The notes: generated by a model not told the origin, from the letters alone. Shown: positions 53,093 through 61,785, numbered from the stretch's first letter. The stretch is 64,000 bases of DNA from Bog-756 sp963776225 (GCA_963776225.1 CAVZLL010000004.1:558001-622000); one strand, 5' to 3'. Translations and numbers: made by a program.

Positions 53093-54630
53093 CGCTCGAC
53101 CCCGAGGACCAGCTCGCGGTCGCCCCGCAGGAGCAACGCCTCGAGGAGGTGGTGCTCGGCGATCGTCCCGGGTCCGCCGTCGAGATCGGCGATCGTCCGG
53201 GCCAGGCGGTGGGCCCGATGGAGCCCGCGCGCGCTGAGTCTTCCCGACCGTAGGTGACAGCCCAGGAGCTCGGTCGCACGCGCGCTCAGGGGGGCGAGCG
53301 CGTCGAGCGCGGACACCGCCAGCTCGGCATTGGCCCCCACCCCGCGTGCCGCCGCACGGGCCCGGGCCGCGGCCACCCGTTCCGCCACCACCGCGGTCCC
53401 CTCCGCCCTGGCGGACCCGAACAGCTCGTCGTGGTCCGGGCGCTCGACCCGCAGGATGAGGTCGAACCGGTCGAGCAGCGGGCCGGAGAGCCGGCGGGCG
53501 TAGCGCGCACGCGCAGCCGGCGAGCAGCGGCACGACCCCGGCGGGCCGCCCTCACCGCAGGGACACGGGTTCATGGCTGCCACCAGCAGGAACCGGGCCG
53601 GGAAGGTGGTCGTCGCCCCGGCCCGGCTCACCCGTACCTGACCGTCCTCGAGTGGTTGGCGGAGGGCGTCGAGGACGGCCGTCGGGAACTCCCCGAGCTC
53701 GTCGAGGAACAGGACCCCGCCGTGGGCGAGGCTGATCTCCCCGGGGCGGGTCGCCGCGTGACCCCCGCCGACCATCGCCACCGTGGACACGCCGTGATGG
53801 GGCGCGCGGAACGGCGGACGGATGTGGAGCCCGCCCGCCGGGAGAGGCTGCCCGGCCACCGAGTGGATGCGGGTGACCTCGAGGGCGGTCTGCTGGTCGA
53901 GGTCCGGCAGCAGGCCGCCGAGCCGGTTGGCCAGCATCGACTTCCCCGACCCCGGCGGGCCGACCATCAGCAGGTGGTGACCCCCTGCTGCCGCCACCTC
54001 GAGGGCACGCCGTGCGAGGCGCTGGCCCGCCACGTCCGAGAGGTCGGCGGAGCCGGCACCGGGTCCGGGTGCGGGCTCCGCCCGGTACGCCGCGCGGGGT
54101 GTCGCCGCCGGCCGGTCCGGCCACGACGTGCGCGACCGCAGGCGAGCCACGAGGCCCGCGAGCGTGGCGGCGGTCGCATAGCGCGCACCGGGGATGACGG
54201 ACACCTCGGAGGCGCTGTCCTCGGGGACCACGATGCGCAGACCCTCCAGGGCCTCCGCCAGCACCATGGTGCCGGGCACCCCGCGCAACGAGCCGTCGAG
54301 CCCGAGCTCGCCCACGAAGCCGCAGCCGGCGACCGCTTCCGCCCGGAGTGCCCCGGACGCGACCAGGACACCGAGGGCAATCGGCAGGTCGAGACCGGCA
54401 CCCCCCTTCCGCATGCCCGACGGGGCGAGGTTCACCGTGATGCGACGTCGGGGCCAGGTCAGCCCGCTCGAGAGGAGTGCCGCGCGCACCCGGTCACGGG
54501 ACTCGCGCACCGCGGCGTCGGGGAGTCCGACGACGGTGAAGCCGGGGAGACCGTTGGACACGTGCACCTCGACGGACACGAGGCGGCCGTCGACCCCGAC
54601 GGTGACGGCAGAGGGGATGGCGGCGATCAC
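53089..54630 (-). CDS. comM: ComM/YifB-type Mg-chelatase-like AAA+ helicase
   Basis: 513 residues from the GTG at 54630, which follows GGAGG. N-terminal Lon-like domain (GVDGRLVSVEVHVSNGLPGF), Walker A GPPGSGKSM, Walker B GVLFLDELGEF, the Cys-rich insert NPCPCGEGG...SCRCSP, and the C-terminal Mg_chelatase_C domain. ComM drives branch migration during recombination of taken-up DNA. Coupled to dprA, the conserved actinobacterial pair. Confidence 0.94.
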   Translation of the reverse strand: MIAAIPSAVTVGVDGRLVSVEVHVSNGLPGFTVVGLPDAAVRESRDRVRAALLSSGLTWPRRRITVNLAPSGMRKGGAGLDLPIALGVLVASGALRAEAVAGCGFVGELGLDGSLRGVPGTMVLAEALEGLRIVVPEDSASEVSVIPGARYATAATLAGLVARLRSRTSWPDRPAATPRAAYRAEPAPGPGAGSADLSDVAGQRLARRALEVAAAGGHHLLMVGPPGSGKSMLANRLGGLLPDLDQQTALEVTRIHSVAGQPLPAGGLHIRPPFRAPHHGVSTVAMVGGGHAATRPGEISLAHGGVLFLDELGEFPTAVLDALRQPLEDGQVRVSRAGATTTFPARFLLVAAMNPCPCGEGGPPGSCRCSPAARARYARRLSGPLLDRFDLILRVERPDHDELFGSARAEGTAVVAERVAAARARAAARGVGANAELAVSALDALAPLSARATELLGCHLRSGRLSARGLHRAHRLARTIADLDGGPGTIAEHHLLEALLLRGDRELVLGVER

Positions 54631-55105
54631 GGTGCCTCCTATCGGCACGGCCCGGGTGGCGACGGTGCCCGGTGGGCTGCCGGCCGGGTGCTGACGGTGG
54701 AGGGTCGCACTCCTGCCTGCGCCGACCACTCGAGGCGCTGCCCGGAGCCTAGGGGCCGGGTGTGACAGGCCCGGGGGGAACTTCCGCGCGAACCACCCCC
54801 GTCGCCCCCGGGGGGGCCACGGGGTCCGGCCCCGATCGATCTCGCGTCGCAGAGGCTCCTGCGGAACCCGCCATGGACCCCCGACGACGATCCCACCGAT
54901 CAGGCGCGCCGTCGCCGGGCGCCGCGACCCCCTGGATCGCTCTCACAACCCCATCGTCCACCACGGACCGGAAGGACGTTAGGGCCGCACGTCCCCATGG
55001 TGTTGGCCGGACGATCTTGTGCGGCTGCGCCACCGAAGGCGCAGTTCGTGAGCGGAACGGGAGGTCATCGGCACCCTGCGCCCGAGGGACGACAGCGCTA
55101 CCTGG
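54631..55105. other. Intergenic region after comM start
   Basis: 475 bp. Frames are open because of GC bias, but none shows a protein-like pattern or a ribosome-binding site. No repeats or strong hairpins were noticed. It separates comM from the end of the DUF4397 gene on the same strand, so the comM promoter should lie in its left part. Confidence 0.4.
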
Positions 55106-56671
55106 TCAGGTCGGGAGTGGTGCCCCCGGAGGAGTTCCCCACACGACAGGCGCGTTCAAGGCCAGGCCGCCGGTCGAGCCATAGAAGGAGGCGTCGCCGA
55201 AGGCGAAGATGCCACCGTCGCTGGCTACCAGCCAGTAGCCGAGGGAGTCAGGCGTGGAGATCGCGCCGACGACCGGCTTGTCGAGCACGGTGCCTCCGGT
55301 GGAACCGTAGAAGGAGGCGTCGCCGAAGGCGAAGACGCCGCCGTCCGAGGCCACCAGCCAGTAGCCCTGCCCGCCGACCGTCGGGACCAGCGCCACGATC
55401 GGCTTGTTGAGCACCACGCTGCCCGCGGATCCGAAGAACGATGCATCACCGAAGGCGAAGATGCCTCCGTCGGAAGCCACCAGCCAGTAGCCCTTGCCGT
55501 CGGGTGTCGACGCCACTCCCACGATCGGCGCGTTGAGCCGGATGCCACCCGTCGAACCGTGGAAACCGGCGTCGCCGTACGCGAAGACGCCGCCGTCGGA
55601 AGCCACCAGCCAGTAGCCGCCGTCGTCCGGAGTCGAAGCCATCCCGACGATCGGTTCGTTCAGCGAGATGGCACCGGCCGAGCCATAGAAGCCGGCGTCG
55701 CCGAACGAGAAGATTCCGCCGTCCGAAGCCACCATCCAGTAGCCGAGGCCGACCGACGTCGGCGTAGCGCCCACGATCGGCGCGTTGAGAGGCTTTCCCC
55801 CCATCGACCCGAAGTAGCCGGAGTTTCCGAAGTTGAACACACCCCCGTCAGAGGAATAGAGGCGGTAGCCCGTCCCCAAGGGATTGGCGTTGGTCAACAG
55901 GCCCAATGTGCTCGGATGCGCGGTCGAGTCCCCAACCACGAAGACGTTCAGCAGGTCGCCGGCCACCAGGTTGCCGGTCTCCGAGTAAAGCGGCTCGGAG
56001 ATCGGGCTCCCGGCAGGAGTGACCACCATGGTGATCGACCCAGCTCGCACCATCACAGTGGCGTCGGTCGGGGAAGCAGGGTCATCGCCCAAGGACGACG
56101 CGATCTTCGCTCCATTCAGGTAGATATCGACAGGAGCCACGTTGGCGGTATTGCGAAACACGATGCGCGACTGACCCGGCGGAAGCTTCGAGCGATCGTT
56201 CACGAAGCCGGTGATGGCGGCAGTCCCGCTCGGAGAGGTCAGATAGACCAGTGCCGTCACGTCCTGGTCGGCGGGCACGCTCACCGTGCCGATCGCCACG
56301 GTGGTCGCCCCGAGCATTGCCCTCACCGAATAGTCGCCCGACGGCACGAGTCCGAACTTGAACCCGCCTTCGGCCACCGTCACCGGCGCGGATCCGTCCA
56401 GCGAGATCTGGAGGGGCGTGGCAGATGCCTCCTGGAATATCGAGAGGAAGCCCGCACCGGCGGACACTGAGTGGGCAACGGCCCCGGGGGCCACGAGCGG
56501 GACAGAGGGCGCCCCGACCATCGACCGCCCGTCGATCGCCGCCAGCGGGAGTGGTCGGATCGCAGTTGCTGCCGACCTCGCCGGTATTGCCCCTGCCATC
56601 CCTGGACCCAGCCCGATGCCGAGAACCGTCAGCACCGAACACACGACTGTCACCGCCCTCGACCTAACCAA
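55106..56671 (-). CDS. Secreted DUF4397 protein with propeller-type repeats
   Basis: 521 residues from a TTG at 56671, which has AAGGAG seven bases upstream. A signal peptide (SRAVTVVCSVLTVLGIGLGPGMAGA) precedes a two-lobed DUF4397-like domain (LSIFQEASATPLQISLDGS, RIVFRNTANVAPVDIYLNGAK, GDLLNVFVVGD). Then come six repeats of about 35 residues (GYWLVASDGGIFAFGDASFYGSTGG). It probably acts at the cell surface. It begins inside the end of the lasso kinase-cupin gene (8-base overlap), so it may be read through from that cluster, but its function need not be related. Confidence 0.85.
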   Translation of the reverse strand: MVRSRAVTVVCSVLTVLGIGLGPGMAGAIPARSAATAIRPLPLAAIDGRSMVGAPSVPLVAPGAVAHSVSAGAGFLSIFQEASATPLQISLDGSAPVTVAEGGFKFGLVPSGDYSVRAMLGATTVAIGTVSVPADQDVTALVYLTSPSGTAAITGFVNDRSKLPPGQSRIVFRNTANVAPVDIYLNGAKIASSLGDDPASPTDATVMVRAGSITMVVTPAGSPISEPLYSETGNLVAGDLLNVFVVGDSTAHPSTLGLLTNANPLGTGYRLYSSDGGVFNFGNSGYFGSMGGKPLNAPIVGATPTSVGLGYWMVASDGGIFSFGDAGFYGSAGAISLNEPIVGMASTPDDGGYWLVASDGGVFAYGDAGFHGSTGGIRLNAPIVGVASTPDGKGYWLVASDGGIFAFGDASFFGSAGSVVLNKPIVALVPTVGGQGYWLVASDGGVFAFGDASFYGSTGGTVLDKPVVGAISTPDSLGYWLVASDGGIFAFGDASFYGSTGGLALNAPVVWGTPPGAPLPT

Positions 56672-59129
56672 CGCCCACTCCTTCGCTCGGTACTCCCGTC
56701 CGATGTCCACCACCCGTGCGGCTCCGTTCCACCTCGCGCTCTGCAGCCGACCTTCCGCACGTGTCGACCGAACCCTCTGCACGGTCGAGAAGGGTTGGGA
56801 CCGGCTCCCCGGGGGCAGGTCCGCCGGTGAACAGGTTCTCCAACAGCGGTGACGGTCTCCAATGGGAGGCGAGCTCACCGAGCGCGTGACCGGTCGCACC
56901 TGCGTGAAGGAGGCGCTGGAGCCGTGCAAGATCGTCGGATCCGAGGATCAGGCCAGAGATCCCTCTGTACTGAGACGAGGACAGCTCCTCGATCCACGCC
57001 GAGATCAACCGGTTCGGGTCTTCGCCCGGGAAGAGCTGCTGCATCGCACGATGGATCGATCGTCGATCGGGCAGGTTGATGACGAGGGCCAGGAACAGCC
57101 GGTGCCGCGACTCGCGCATCAATCCGCGTCGTGCGAGGAGACGGGTCCGGCGTACCTCCTCGCCGTAGACGGGGCCCAGTAGCTCGCCGAGGACGGCGTG
57201 ACGTCGGCCCAGCACTTCCATCAGCGCTTCCACACCGAAGTCCTCTCCGTAGGTGCGCGCCCACTCGTCCCAGACCCGGAAGGCCGTCCAGAGGTCCTGC
57301 CCGCCGACCACCTCCCGGGCGACCTCGAGAGCCCGGCGCCGGTCGAGGCGGTAGAGGGAGTGCAGGCCCCGCAGCCTCATCCGCAGACGGTCGTCGACAT
57401 GGAGGGCATCCACTCCGAGGCCCGGCAGCCGGTACTCGTACTGGGGACAGGTCAGGTCGGACGAACCGTTGCGGACGACGATGGTGACCGACGGACGTTC
57501 GAGGTGGAACAGCGCGTGGATGAACTCGGGCCCCGCCGCGATGGGACGGATGTCACCGGCCCGCAGGACCTCGGGATCGAGCATGACCAGCCGTCCGGCC
57601 GCCAGGTGCCGGTCTGCGAGCGTCTCACCGCGGTCGAAGGAATACCGGACGTGGAGGCTGGACCCCCGCAGCACCCGGAACGCCCCGTCGAAGCCGTGCT
57701 GGTGGATCGCCGTGGTCCCCTCCATCCAGGTCATCGCCTGGACCAGGAAGTTGTCGCTCCGGTACATGACAGCAGGAGGCTGGCCGAACTTGTCCGATGA
57801 CGGACATTGCCCGGGAAGGCCCGTGCCGGCGGCGAGCAGGCCGAGGATGACCTCGGGAGACAAGGTGTCCGGGACGGGCACCTCACAGAGGCCCTCGGTC
57901 GCAACCCCGGCCAACTGCCCGGGCCGCCGACCGAGGGCGGTCCAACGCTTGTCGATCAGGTCACCGAGACGTTCGAAGTAGGCGAGGCCCTCCTCCATGC
58001 TCCCCCGCCGATTCCCCACACCCGTCTGCACCCTCGGATCCTCAGGCGGACCCGACAGGCTGCCCCGCCTGGAACGGGTGGTCGACGGACCCGTCGCGTC
58101 GCCGCGACGCCGGCCCGGGACACGGGCGGCGACCGGACGGAACCCGGCACTCAGCCCACAGGCCTCGAGCAACCGCTCGGGGAGGTCATCGGCGAACGGC
58201 GGGCCCCAGGGGACCGAGACCTCGAACACCGGGACGGACGTGGCGACCCGTCCCGCGTCGAGGAATTGACGGCGGAGGTGGTCGCGGTCGCGCCACCCCT
58301 CGATCCGCTCACAACGGCCGAGCCGGAAGCAGGCCTCCCCCGGTCGCAGGGTGCGGGCCCGGACGTCAGGATGGTCCCGATCGGGGCGGGGCAGGACGAT
58401 GGCGGACAGCGAGAGACGATCCAGAGTGGTGGTCACTGGTGCGACGGCGTGGCGTTCGTCCTCGGTGACCCGCACCATGGCATCCGCGCCAAAACGGTCG
58501 GCCAGGGAGGCCGCCTTTTCGCGCAGCCGGATCTCGCGTCCCGAGCGAATGCAGCGGACAGCACCATCCACGGCGTCCGCTCCTCCGAACTCGACGGGCA
58601 GTACATCGTCCGTCACCAACGACGCTCCGGACGCGCAGAACATCGCCGCCATCGTCGACTTCCCCTGCCCGGACACGCCGACGAAGGCCACCGCCCGCCC
58701 GGCCAGCTCCACCGCACTGCCGTGAAGCACGAACCTCCCGGCAACGGACAACAGGAAGGCGGTGATCGTCCCGGGCACGACGATCGGGATCACCTGGCTG
58801 CGCCCGGCCACCGCGGGATGGCAGACCACCCGCCGCAGGTCGTCGTCGATCACGAAGTCTGCGATCCCGGGCATGCGACCGACGTAGCCACCGTCGACCC
58901 GGCAGAAGCTGTACCAAAGGAAGCCGTCCACCGCCAGCTCGGCCACCACGTCCTCGGAGGGGCGCTCGAAGGGAGGATCGGTCGCCTCCCCCAGGACCAG
59001 TGTGACATCAGCGGTCTCCTCGTCGGCGTCCACCGCCAACGGCGCGGACAAGGGGATCTCCGAGGCGATCCGGAGGCCCGAGCACTCGTAGGTGCCCACA
59101 TCCGTCCCGACCCTCACCGGGGAGATCAC
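56664..59129 (-). CDS. HPr-kinase-like / cupin fusion, lasso-peptide tailoring enzyme
   Basis: 821 residues from the GTG at 59129, which overlaps the B2 stop (GTGA). Residues 1-330 form an HPrK/PqqD-linked kinase domain: LHGSAVEL, P-loop GVSGQGKST at 151-159, and VTDD at 172-175. A 45-residue Arg/Gly/Pro linker follows. From Met378 a second part begins (MEEGLAYFERLGDLIDKRW): a cupin-like domain with His476 and His478 (TTAIHQHGF) and His538 (EFIHALF), then about 250 mostly helical residues. Homologous kinases phosphorylate the C-terminal Ser of lasso precursors, and the precursor here ends in Ser. The cupin fusion is unusual. An internal start at 57998 could yield the cupin part alone. Confidence 0.82.
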   Translation of the reverse strand: MISPVRVGTDVGTYECSGLRIASEIPLSAPLAVDADEETADVTLVLGEATDPPFERPSEDVVAELAVDGFLWYSFCRVDGGYVGRMPGIADFVIDDDLRRVVCHPAVAGRSQVIPIVVPGTITAFLLSVAGRFVLHGSAVELAGRAVAFVGVSGQGKSTMAAMFCASGASLVTDDVLPVEFGGADAVDGAVRCIRSGREIRLREKAASLADRFGADAMVRVTEDERHAVAPVTTTLDRLSLSAIVLPRPDRDHPDVRARTLRPGEACFRLGRCERIEGWRDRDHLRRQFLDAGRVATSVPVFEVSVPWGPPFADDLPERLLEACGLSAGFRPVAARVPGRRRGDATGPSTTRSRRGSLSGPPEDPRVQTGVGNRRGSMEEGLAYFERLGDLIDKRWTALGRRPGQLAGVATEGLCEVPVPDTLSPEVILGLLAAGTGLPGQCPSSDKFGQPPAVMYRSDNFLVQAMTWMEGTTAIHQHGFDGAFRVLRGSSLHVRYSFDRGETLADRHLAAGRLVMLDPEVLRAGDIRPIAAGPEFIHALFHLERPSVTIVVRNGSSDLTCPQYEYRLPGLGVDALHVDDRLRMRLRGLHSLYRLDRRRALEVAREVVGGQDLWTAFRVWDEWARTYGEDFGVEALMEVLGRRHAVLGELLGPVYGEEVRRTRLLARRGLMRESRHRLFLALVINLPDRRSIHRAMQQLFPGEDPNRLISAWIEELSSSQYRGISGLILGSDDLARLQRLLHAGATGHALGELASHWRPSPLLENLFTGGPAPGEPVPTLLDRAEGSVDTCGRSAAEREVERSRTGGGHRTGVPSEGVGVG

Positions 59130-59866
59130 AAGAGCACCCCGGTGCGGGGTTCCGATCGGTCGTCCGGACCGGCGTGCACCGCTCCGGCGGCGAAGGTCCC
59201 GGTGACCGCCCGGGCGTCGAAGACGCGACCTCCGACCTCGATCCAGGCGTGGGCCACCGCGCCGGCCTCGTCGATCATCCCCAGCCGCAGCACCGGGTGG
59301 TGACGGCGGAGGAAGAAGCCGAGAGCGAGGGCCCTGCGGAGACAGGTTCCGTCGTAGAGCCAACGGGACAGCACCCAACAGACCGCCTCGTAGGCCCGAT
59401 GCTCCGCTGCGGAGAGCCCGGTCAGATCGTCCTGTCCGGCCGACGGGGGCGGAGCGTGGTCGGTGGCCAGGGGAACCTGCATCCACCGGGCCAGCCGGGC
59501 CAGCCGGACCGTCTTGAGGCCCACCTCGATGGCCACGAACACCAGGGTGACCCGGACGGTCGTCCAGCGAGAGCGGCCCGGCATGCGCCACCATGACTGG
59601 GTGACCAGTCGCGCGCCGGCGACGGTCGGCCGCCGGCCCCGATTGGTGCGGGGGGCCGACATCCCCTGTACGGCTGCGGCGACGACCCCGACATCGCCCA
59701 GGGCCTGTTCGAAGGGAACATCGAACTGGCGGGCAAGCGCCTCGGCGGCCTGCCGCGGGTCGGGTGCCTCGTTCAGGAGGTGCACGATGCGAGCGGCCGA
59801 GCGGTCCAGGCTCAGGTAGGTCCCCGACCGCAGGTGCAACAGGATCGTCCTGCCCGAGCCGTCCAC
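59126..59866 (-). CDS. Lasso peptide leader peptidase (B2) with RRE-like N-terminus
   Basis: 246 residues from a GTG without a visible ribosome-binding site; no other standard start lies upstream in frame. Residues 1-65 (RTILLHLRSGTYLSLDRSAARIV, then helices) look like a PqqD/RRE domain cut slightly short at its start. The C-terminal transglutaminase-like peptidase domain has Cys175 (DGTCLRRAL), His206 (VAHAWIEVGG) and Asp217 (RVFDAR), the B2 catalytic triad. It removes the leader at Gln22-Ala23 (predicted) of the precursor. A separate RRE is encoded at 61444, so the cluster has two leader-binding domains. Confidence 0.88.
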   Translation of the reverse strand: MDGSGRTILLHLRSGTYLSLDRSAARIVHLLNEAPDPRQAAEALARQFDVPFEQALGDVGVVAAAVQGMSAPRTNRGRRPTVAGARLVTQSWWRMPGRSRWTTVRVTLVFVAIEVGLKTVRLARLARWMQVPLATDHAPPPSAGQDDLTGLSAAEHRAYEAVCWVLSRWLYDGTCLRRALALGFFLRRHHPVLRLGMIDEAGAVAHAWIEVGGRVFDARAVTGTFAAGAVHAGPDDRSEPRTGVLL

Positions 59867-59883
59867 GGTCGAGACGACGTCAC

Positions 59884-59921
59884 GCGCCGACCAGGCCCCC
59901 TTGCGGGAGCCTGGTCGGCGC
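59884..59921 (-). terminator. Strong hairpin between lasso precursor and B2
   Basis: GCGCCGACCAGG (59884-59895) pairs perfectly with CCTGGTCGGCGC (59910-59921), a 12-bp stem with a 14-base loop, 34 bp after the precursor stop. No T-run follows. It probably lowers read-through into B2, or protects the 3' end of the precursor message, so that much more precursor than enzyme is made. Confidence 0.6.
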
Positions 59922-59955
59922 CGCTTCCTTTCGAACAGGACGGTCAGGGTTGAGC

Positions 59956-60114
59956 TCAGCTGGTGCCCGTGCCCGGGGAGCCCGGGGACGGCGGGTGATT
60001 GGCTCCTTCAGCAGAACCTGGGAAGTCGAAGTAGAACCCCGGCTTTGCTTGTGTCATGTCCGTGATGTCACCGAGGACCGTGATGTGCGGTGCCTCGTAG
60101 GTCTCTTCCGCCAT
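59956..60114 (-). CDS. Lasso peptide precursor
   Basis: 52 residues from the ATG at 60114, preceded by GAGAGAGGGG. The leader is residues 1-22: the segment YEAPHITVLGDITDMTQ aligns residue for residue with leaders such as fusilassin's (YxxP for RRE binding, the central Gly, Thr at -2). The core is residues 23-52. It begins AKPGFYFDFPG, so Ala1 can close on Asp8 to give an eight-residue ring. The tail continues with SAEGANHPP and a Pro/Gly/Ser-rich stretch ending GTGTS. The C-terminal Ser is the expected site for the HPrK-like kinase. The 30-residue core is long for a lasso peptide. The cleavage site is inferred from the Thr -2 rule. Confidence 0.85.
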   Translation of the reverse strand: MAEETYEAPHITVLGDITDMTQAKPGFYFDFPGSAEGANHPPSPGSPGTGTS

Positions 60115-60141
60115 GCGTGCCCCTCTCTCTCATTTTGTTCG

Positions 60142-60164
60142 GTGAACCGTTGTTGCTGTGAACC
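60142..60164. promoter_or_regulatory. Direct repeats before the lasso precursor
   Basis: GTGAACC occurs at 60142-60148 and 60158-60164, 16 bp apart, 28-50 bp upstream of the precursor start (GGTTCAC on the coding strand). They could be a tandem operator, perhaps for the LuxR-type regulator encoded at 63320, or overlap the precursor promoter. Inference from position only. Confidence 0.35.
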
Positions 60165-60211
60165 CATGGTAACGGGGGAATCCCATCCTGAACAGGGGAA
60201 ACAGGGGGGAT

Positions 60212-60235
60212 GATCCCCCTAGGGGGTGGGGGATC
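60212..60235 (-). terminator. Hairpin overlapping the cyclase stop
   Basis: GATCCCCC (60212-60219) pairs with GGGGGATC (60228-60235), an 8-bp stem with an 8-base loop that includes the TAG of the cyclase gene. It could end the upstream transcript, so that the precursor is expressed from its own promoter in the 104-bp gap 60115-60218. Confidence 0.45.
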
Positions 60236-61427
60236 CCGCCGGTCGCGGGCGCTCTCTGCGGTCGTACAGCCAGGCGGCGTGCAGAGGGAGCGCCGACCCG
60301 TAGACCGGGACCGGAGCCAGCCAAGCCCGCCGGAGCGCGTCCCTGTCGACCAGCTCGGAACTGAGGCCGGTTCCGTCCCACTCGTCGGCGAACCTACGGC
60401 AGGCCGGACCCCAGAACACTCCGCCGAACGACGCCTTGCTGGTGCGCGCCAGCACCGGCCCGGGGAGCAGGTCGGAGAAGAGGGCGGTCATGACCGCCGT
60501 ACGGTCACCACGGCCGAGGGGACCGCCCCAGGCGGCCAACGCGGCCAGGAACCGCTCATCCGCGAACGGGGCCGTGAAGCGTGAGCCGTTGAGGGCGCAG
60601 AGTCGCCCGACGGTGTGCAAGGTGAGTTCGGTAGCCCGTCGCCGGCGGCTGACCACCTGGTAGTGATCCCACCGGAGCGGATCATCCGCCTGGTCGTCCG
60701 CCACGCGCTCGGCCACGTGGGCGAGGGCATCCGGTCGGAGCCAGGTCTGATACGGCGGCAGATTGCGTTGCCATCTTCGGCGGCGCACTGCCCGGGGCGT
60801 GCACCCCAGGGCCAGGGCGTCCAGGTCGGACCGACGCGGCATCCGTCGACTCCGGATGTCGGCCCAAAGGCGGCCGTACGGCCACAGGCCGAAGGCCTCG
60901 TCGCCCCCTTCGCCGGAGAGGAACACCCCGCCAGCAGCCATCCGGATCATCGGGATCAGGGCATGGGCCGGCGCCGGCCAGACCAGTCCGAGGCGGTCGA
61001 GGACGCCGACGGCTTCGTCCCCGAGCAGGTCGAGGTCCGTGCCGGGCCGGAGGATCTCCCACCGGCTGACTCCGATGCTACGGACCACCTCCTCCTGCCA
61101 GGTGCTCTCGTCGCTGGCCTCGTCGTCGTCCCACCTGGCCGTCACCGCGATCGGCTCTTCGAGCGCTTCGACGCGGGCCACATCCACGAACACGGCGAGC
61201 AGTGCCGACGAGTCGCGGCCACCGGAGAAGGCGAGCACGCAGGGCGGGGTGGACAGCAGGGTCGCCGCCAGTTCGCGCAACGCGGACATGGGGTGGACCG
61301 AATGGTCGGGAGTGAAGCGCTGGCCTCCACCCTGTCCGACCACGACGCCGGCGGCAACCTCGAGCTCGGAGAGCCGGTCGGGATTGGCCGGCGGGTACCA
61401 GACGCCCTCGAATCGGGATCCCGTCAC
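60219..61427 (-). CDS. Lasso peptide cyclase, asparagine-synthetase-like
   Basis: 402 residues. ATP-pyrophosphatase loop SGGRDSS at 68-74 and LSGEGGDEAFG at 170-180, as in the synthetase domain of asparagine synthetases and McjC/LasC cyclases. It activates the side chain of Asp8 (predicted) as an AMP ester for attack by the N-terminal amine of the core. Typical cyclases are about 550-600 residues; here the N-terminal glutaminase-like domain is missing (only about 48 residues precede the ATP domain). The RRE gene ends 16 bp upstream, so no room is left for a lost N-terminus. Confidence 0.87.
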   Translation of the reverse strand: MTGSRFEGVWYPPANPDRLSELEVAAGVVVGQGGGQRFTPDHSVHPMSALRELAATLLSTPPCVLAFSGGRDSSALLAVFVDVARVEALEEPIAVTARWDDDEASDESTWQEEVVRSIGVSRWEILRPGTDLDLLGDEAVGVLDRLGLVWPAPAHALIPMIRMAAGGVFLSGEGGDEAFGLWPYGRLWADIRSRRMPRRSDLDALALGCTPRAVRRRRWQRNLPPYQTWLRPDALAHVAERVADDQADDPLRWDHYQVVSRRRRATELTLHTVGRLCALNGSRFTAPFADERFLAALAAWGGPLGRGDRTAVMTALFSDLLPGPVLARTSKASFGGVFWGPACRRFADEWDGTGLSSELVDRDALRRAWLAPVPVYGSALPLHAAWLYDRRERPRPAGSPTP

Positions 61428-61443
61428 CCTGGCAACCGGTGGG

Positions 61444-61728
61444 TCAGGCGTCGTGGACGATCAGCTCCCGTTCGATGAGCTCGGAAAGGAACGATTCGGT
61501 GTCGGACCGGGCCTGATCGGCTGAGATCCGGTAGCGATCGACGAGCATCTCGATGAGCCCGTCGACGGTCGTGGCGTCGGTCAATCTCTCCCAGAGGCAC
61601 CGTGCCGTACCGTTGAGGGTGAGGTAGGTCGACGTGGAGAGCTCCAACACGACCAGCTCGTCACCGACCTCGCGCCAGACCAGGTCATCGACCTTGAGCT
61701 GGAGCTTCTCATTCGGGGTAATGGTCAT
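61444..61728 (-). CDS. Lasso RRE protein (B1, PqqD-like)
   Basis: 94 residues from the ATG at 61728. PqqD fold: LVWREVGDELVVLELSTSTYLTLNGTARCLWERL, then helices TVDGLIEMLVDRYRIS and ARSDTESFLSELIERELI. It binds the YxxP leader of the precursor and presents it to the peptidase B2. The frame is open to 61767, but the ATG at 61728 gives the natural N-terminus. Confidence 0.88.
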   Translation of the reverse strand: MTITPNEKLQLKVDDLVWREVGDELVVLELSTSTYLTLNGTARCLWERLTDATTVDGLIEMLVDRYRISADQARSDTESFLSELIERELIVHDA

Positions 61729-61785
61729 CCATCTCTTCTCGGCACTTCGACCCCGGTACTGAAGCACACCGAAGCCCCCGGTTTC

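Noticed and set aside
54762..55184. Plus-strand frame after comM
   Set aside because: Arg/Gly/Pro-rich with no ribosome-binding site, and it overlaps the end of the DUF4397 gene.
56664..59594. Long frame suggesting a 976-residue protein
   Set aside because: The first 155 codons overlap the B2 peptidase in another frame and are low-complexity; the GTG at 59129 is the credible start.
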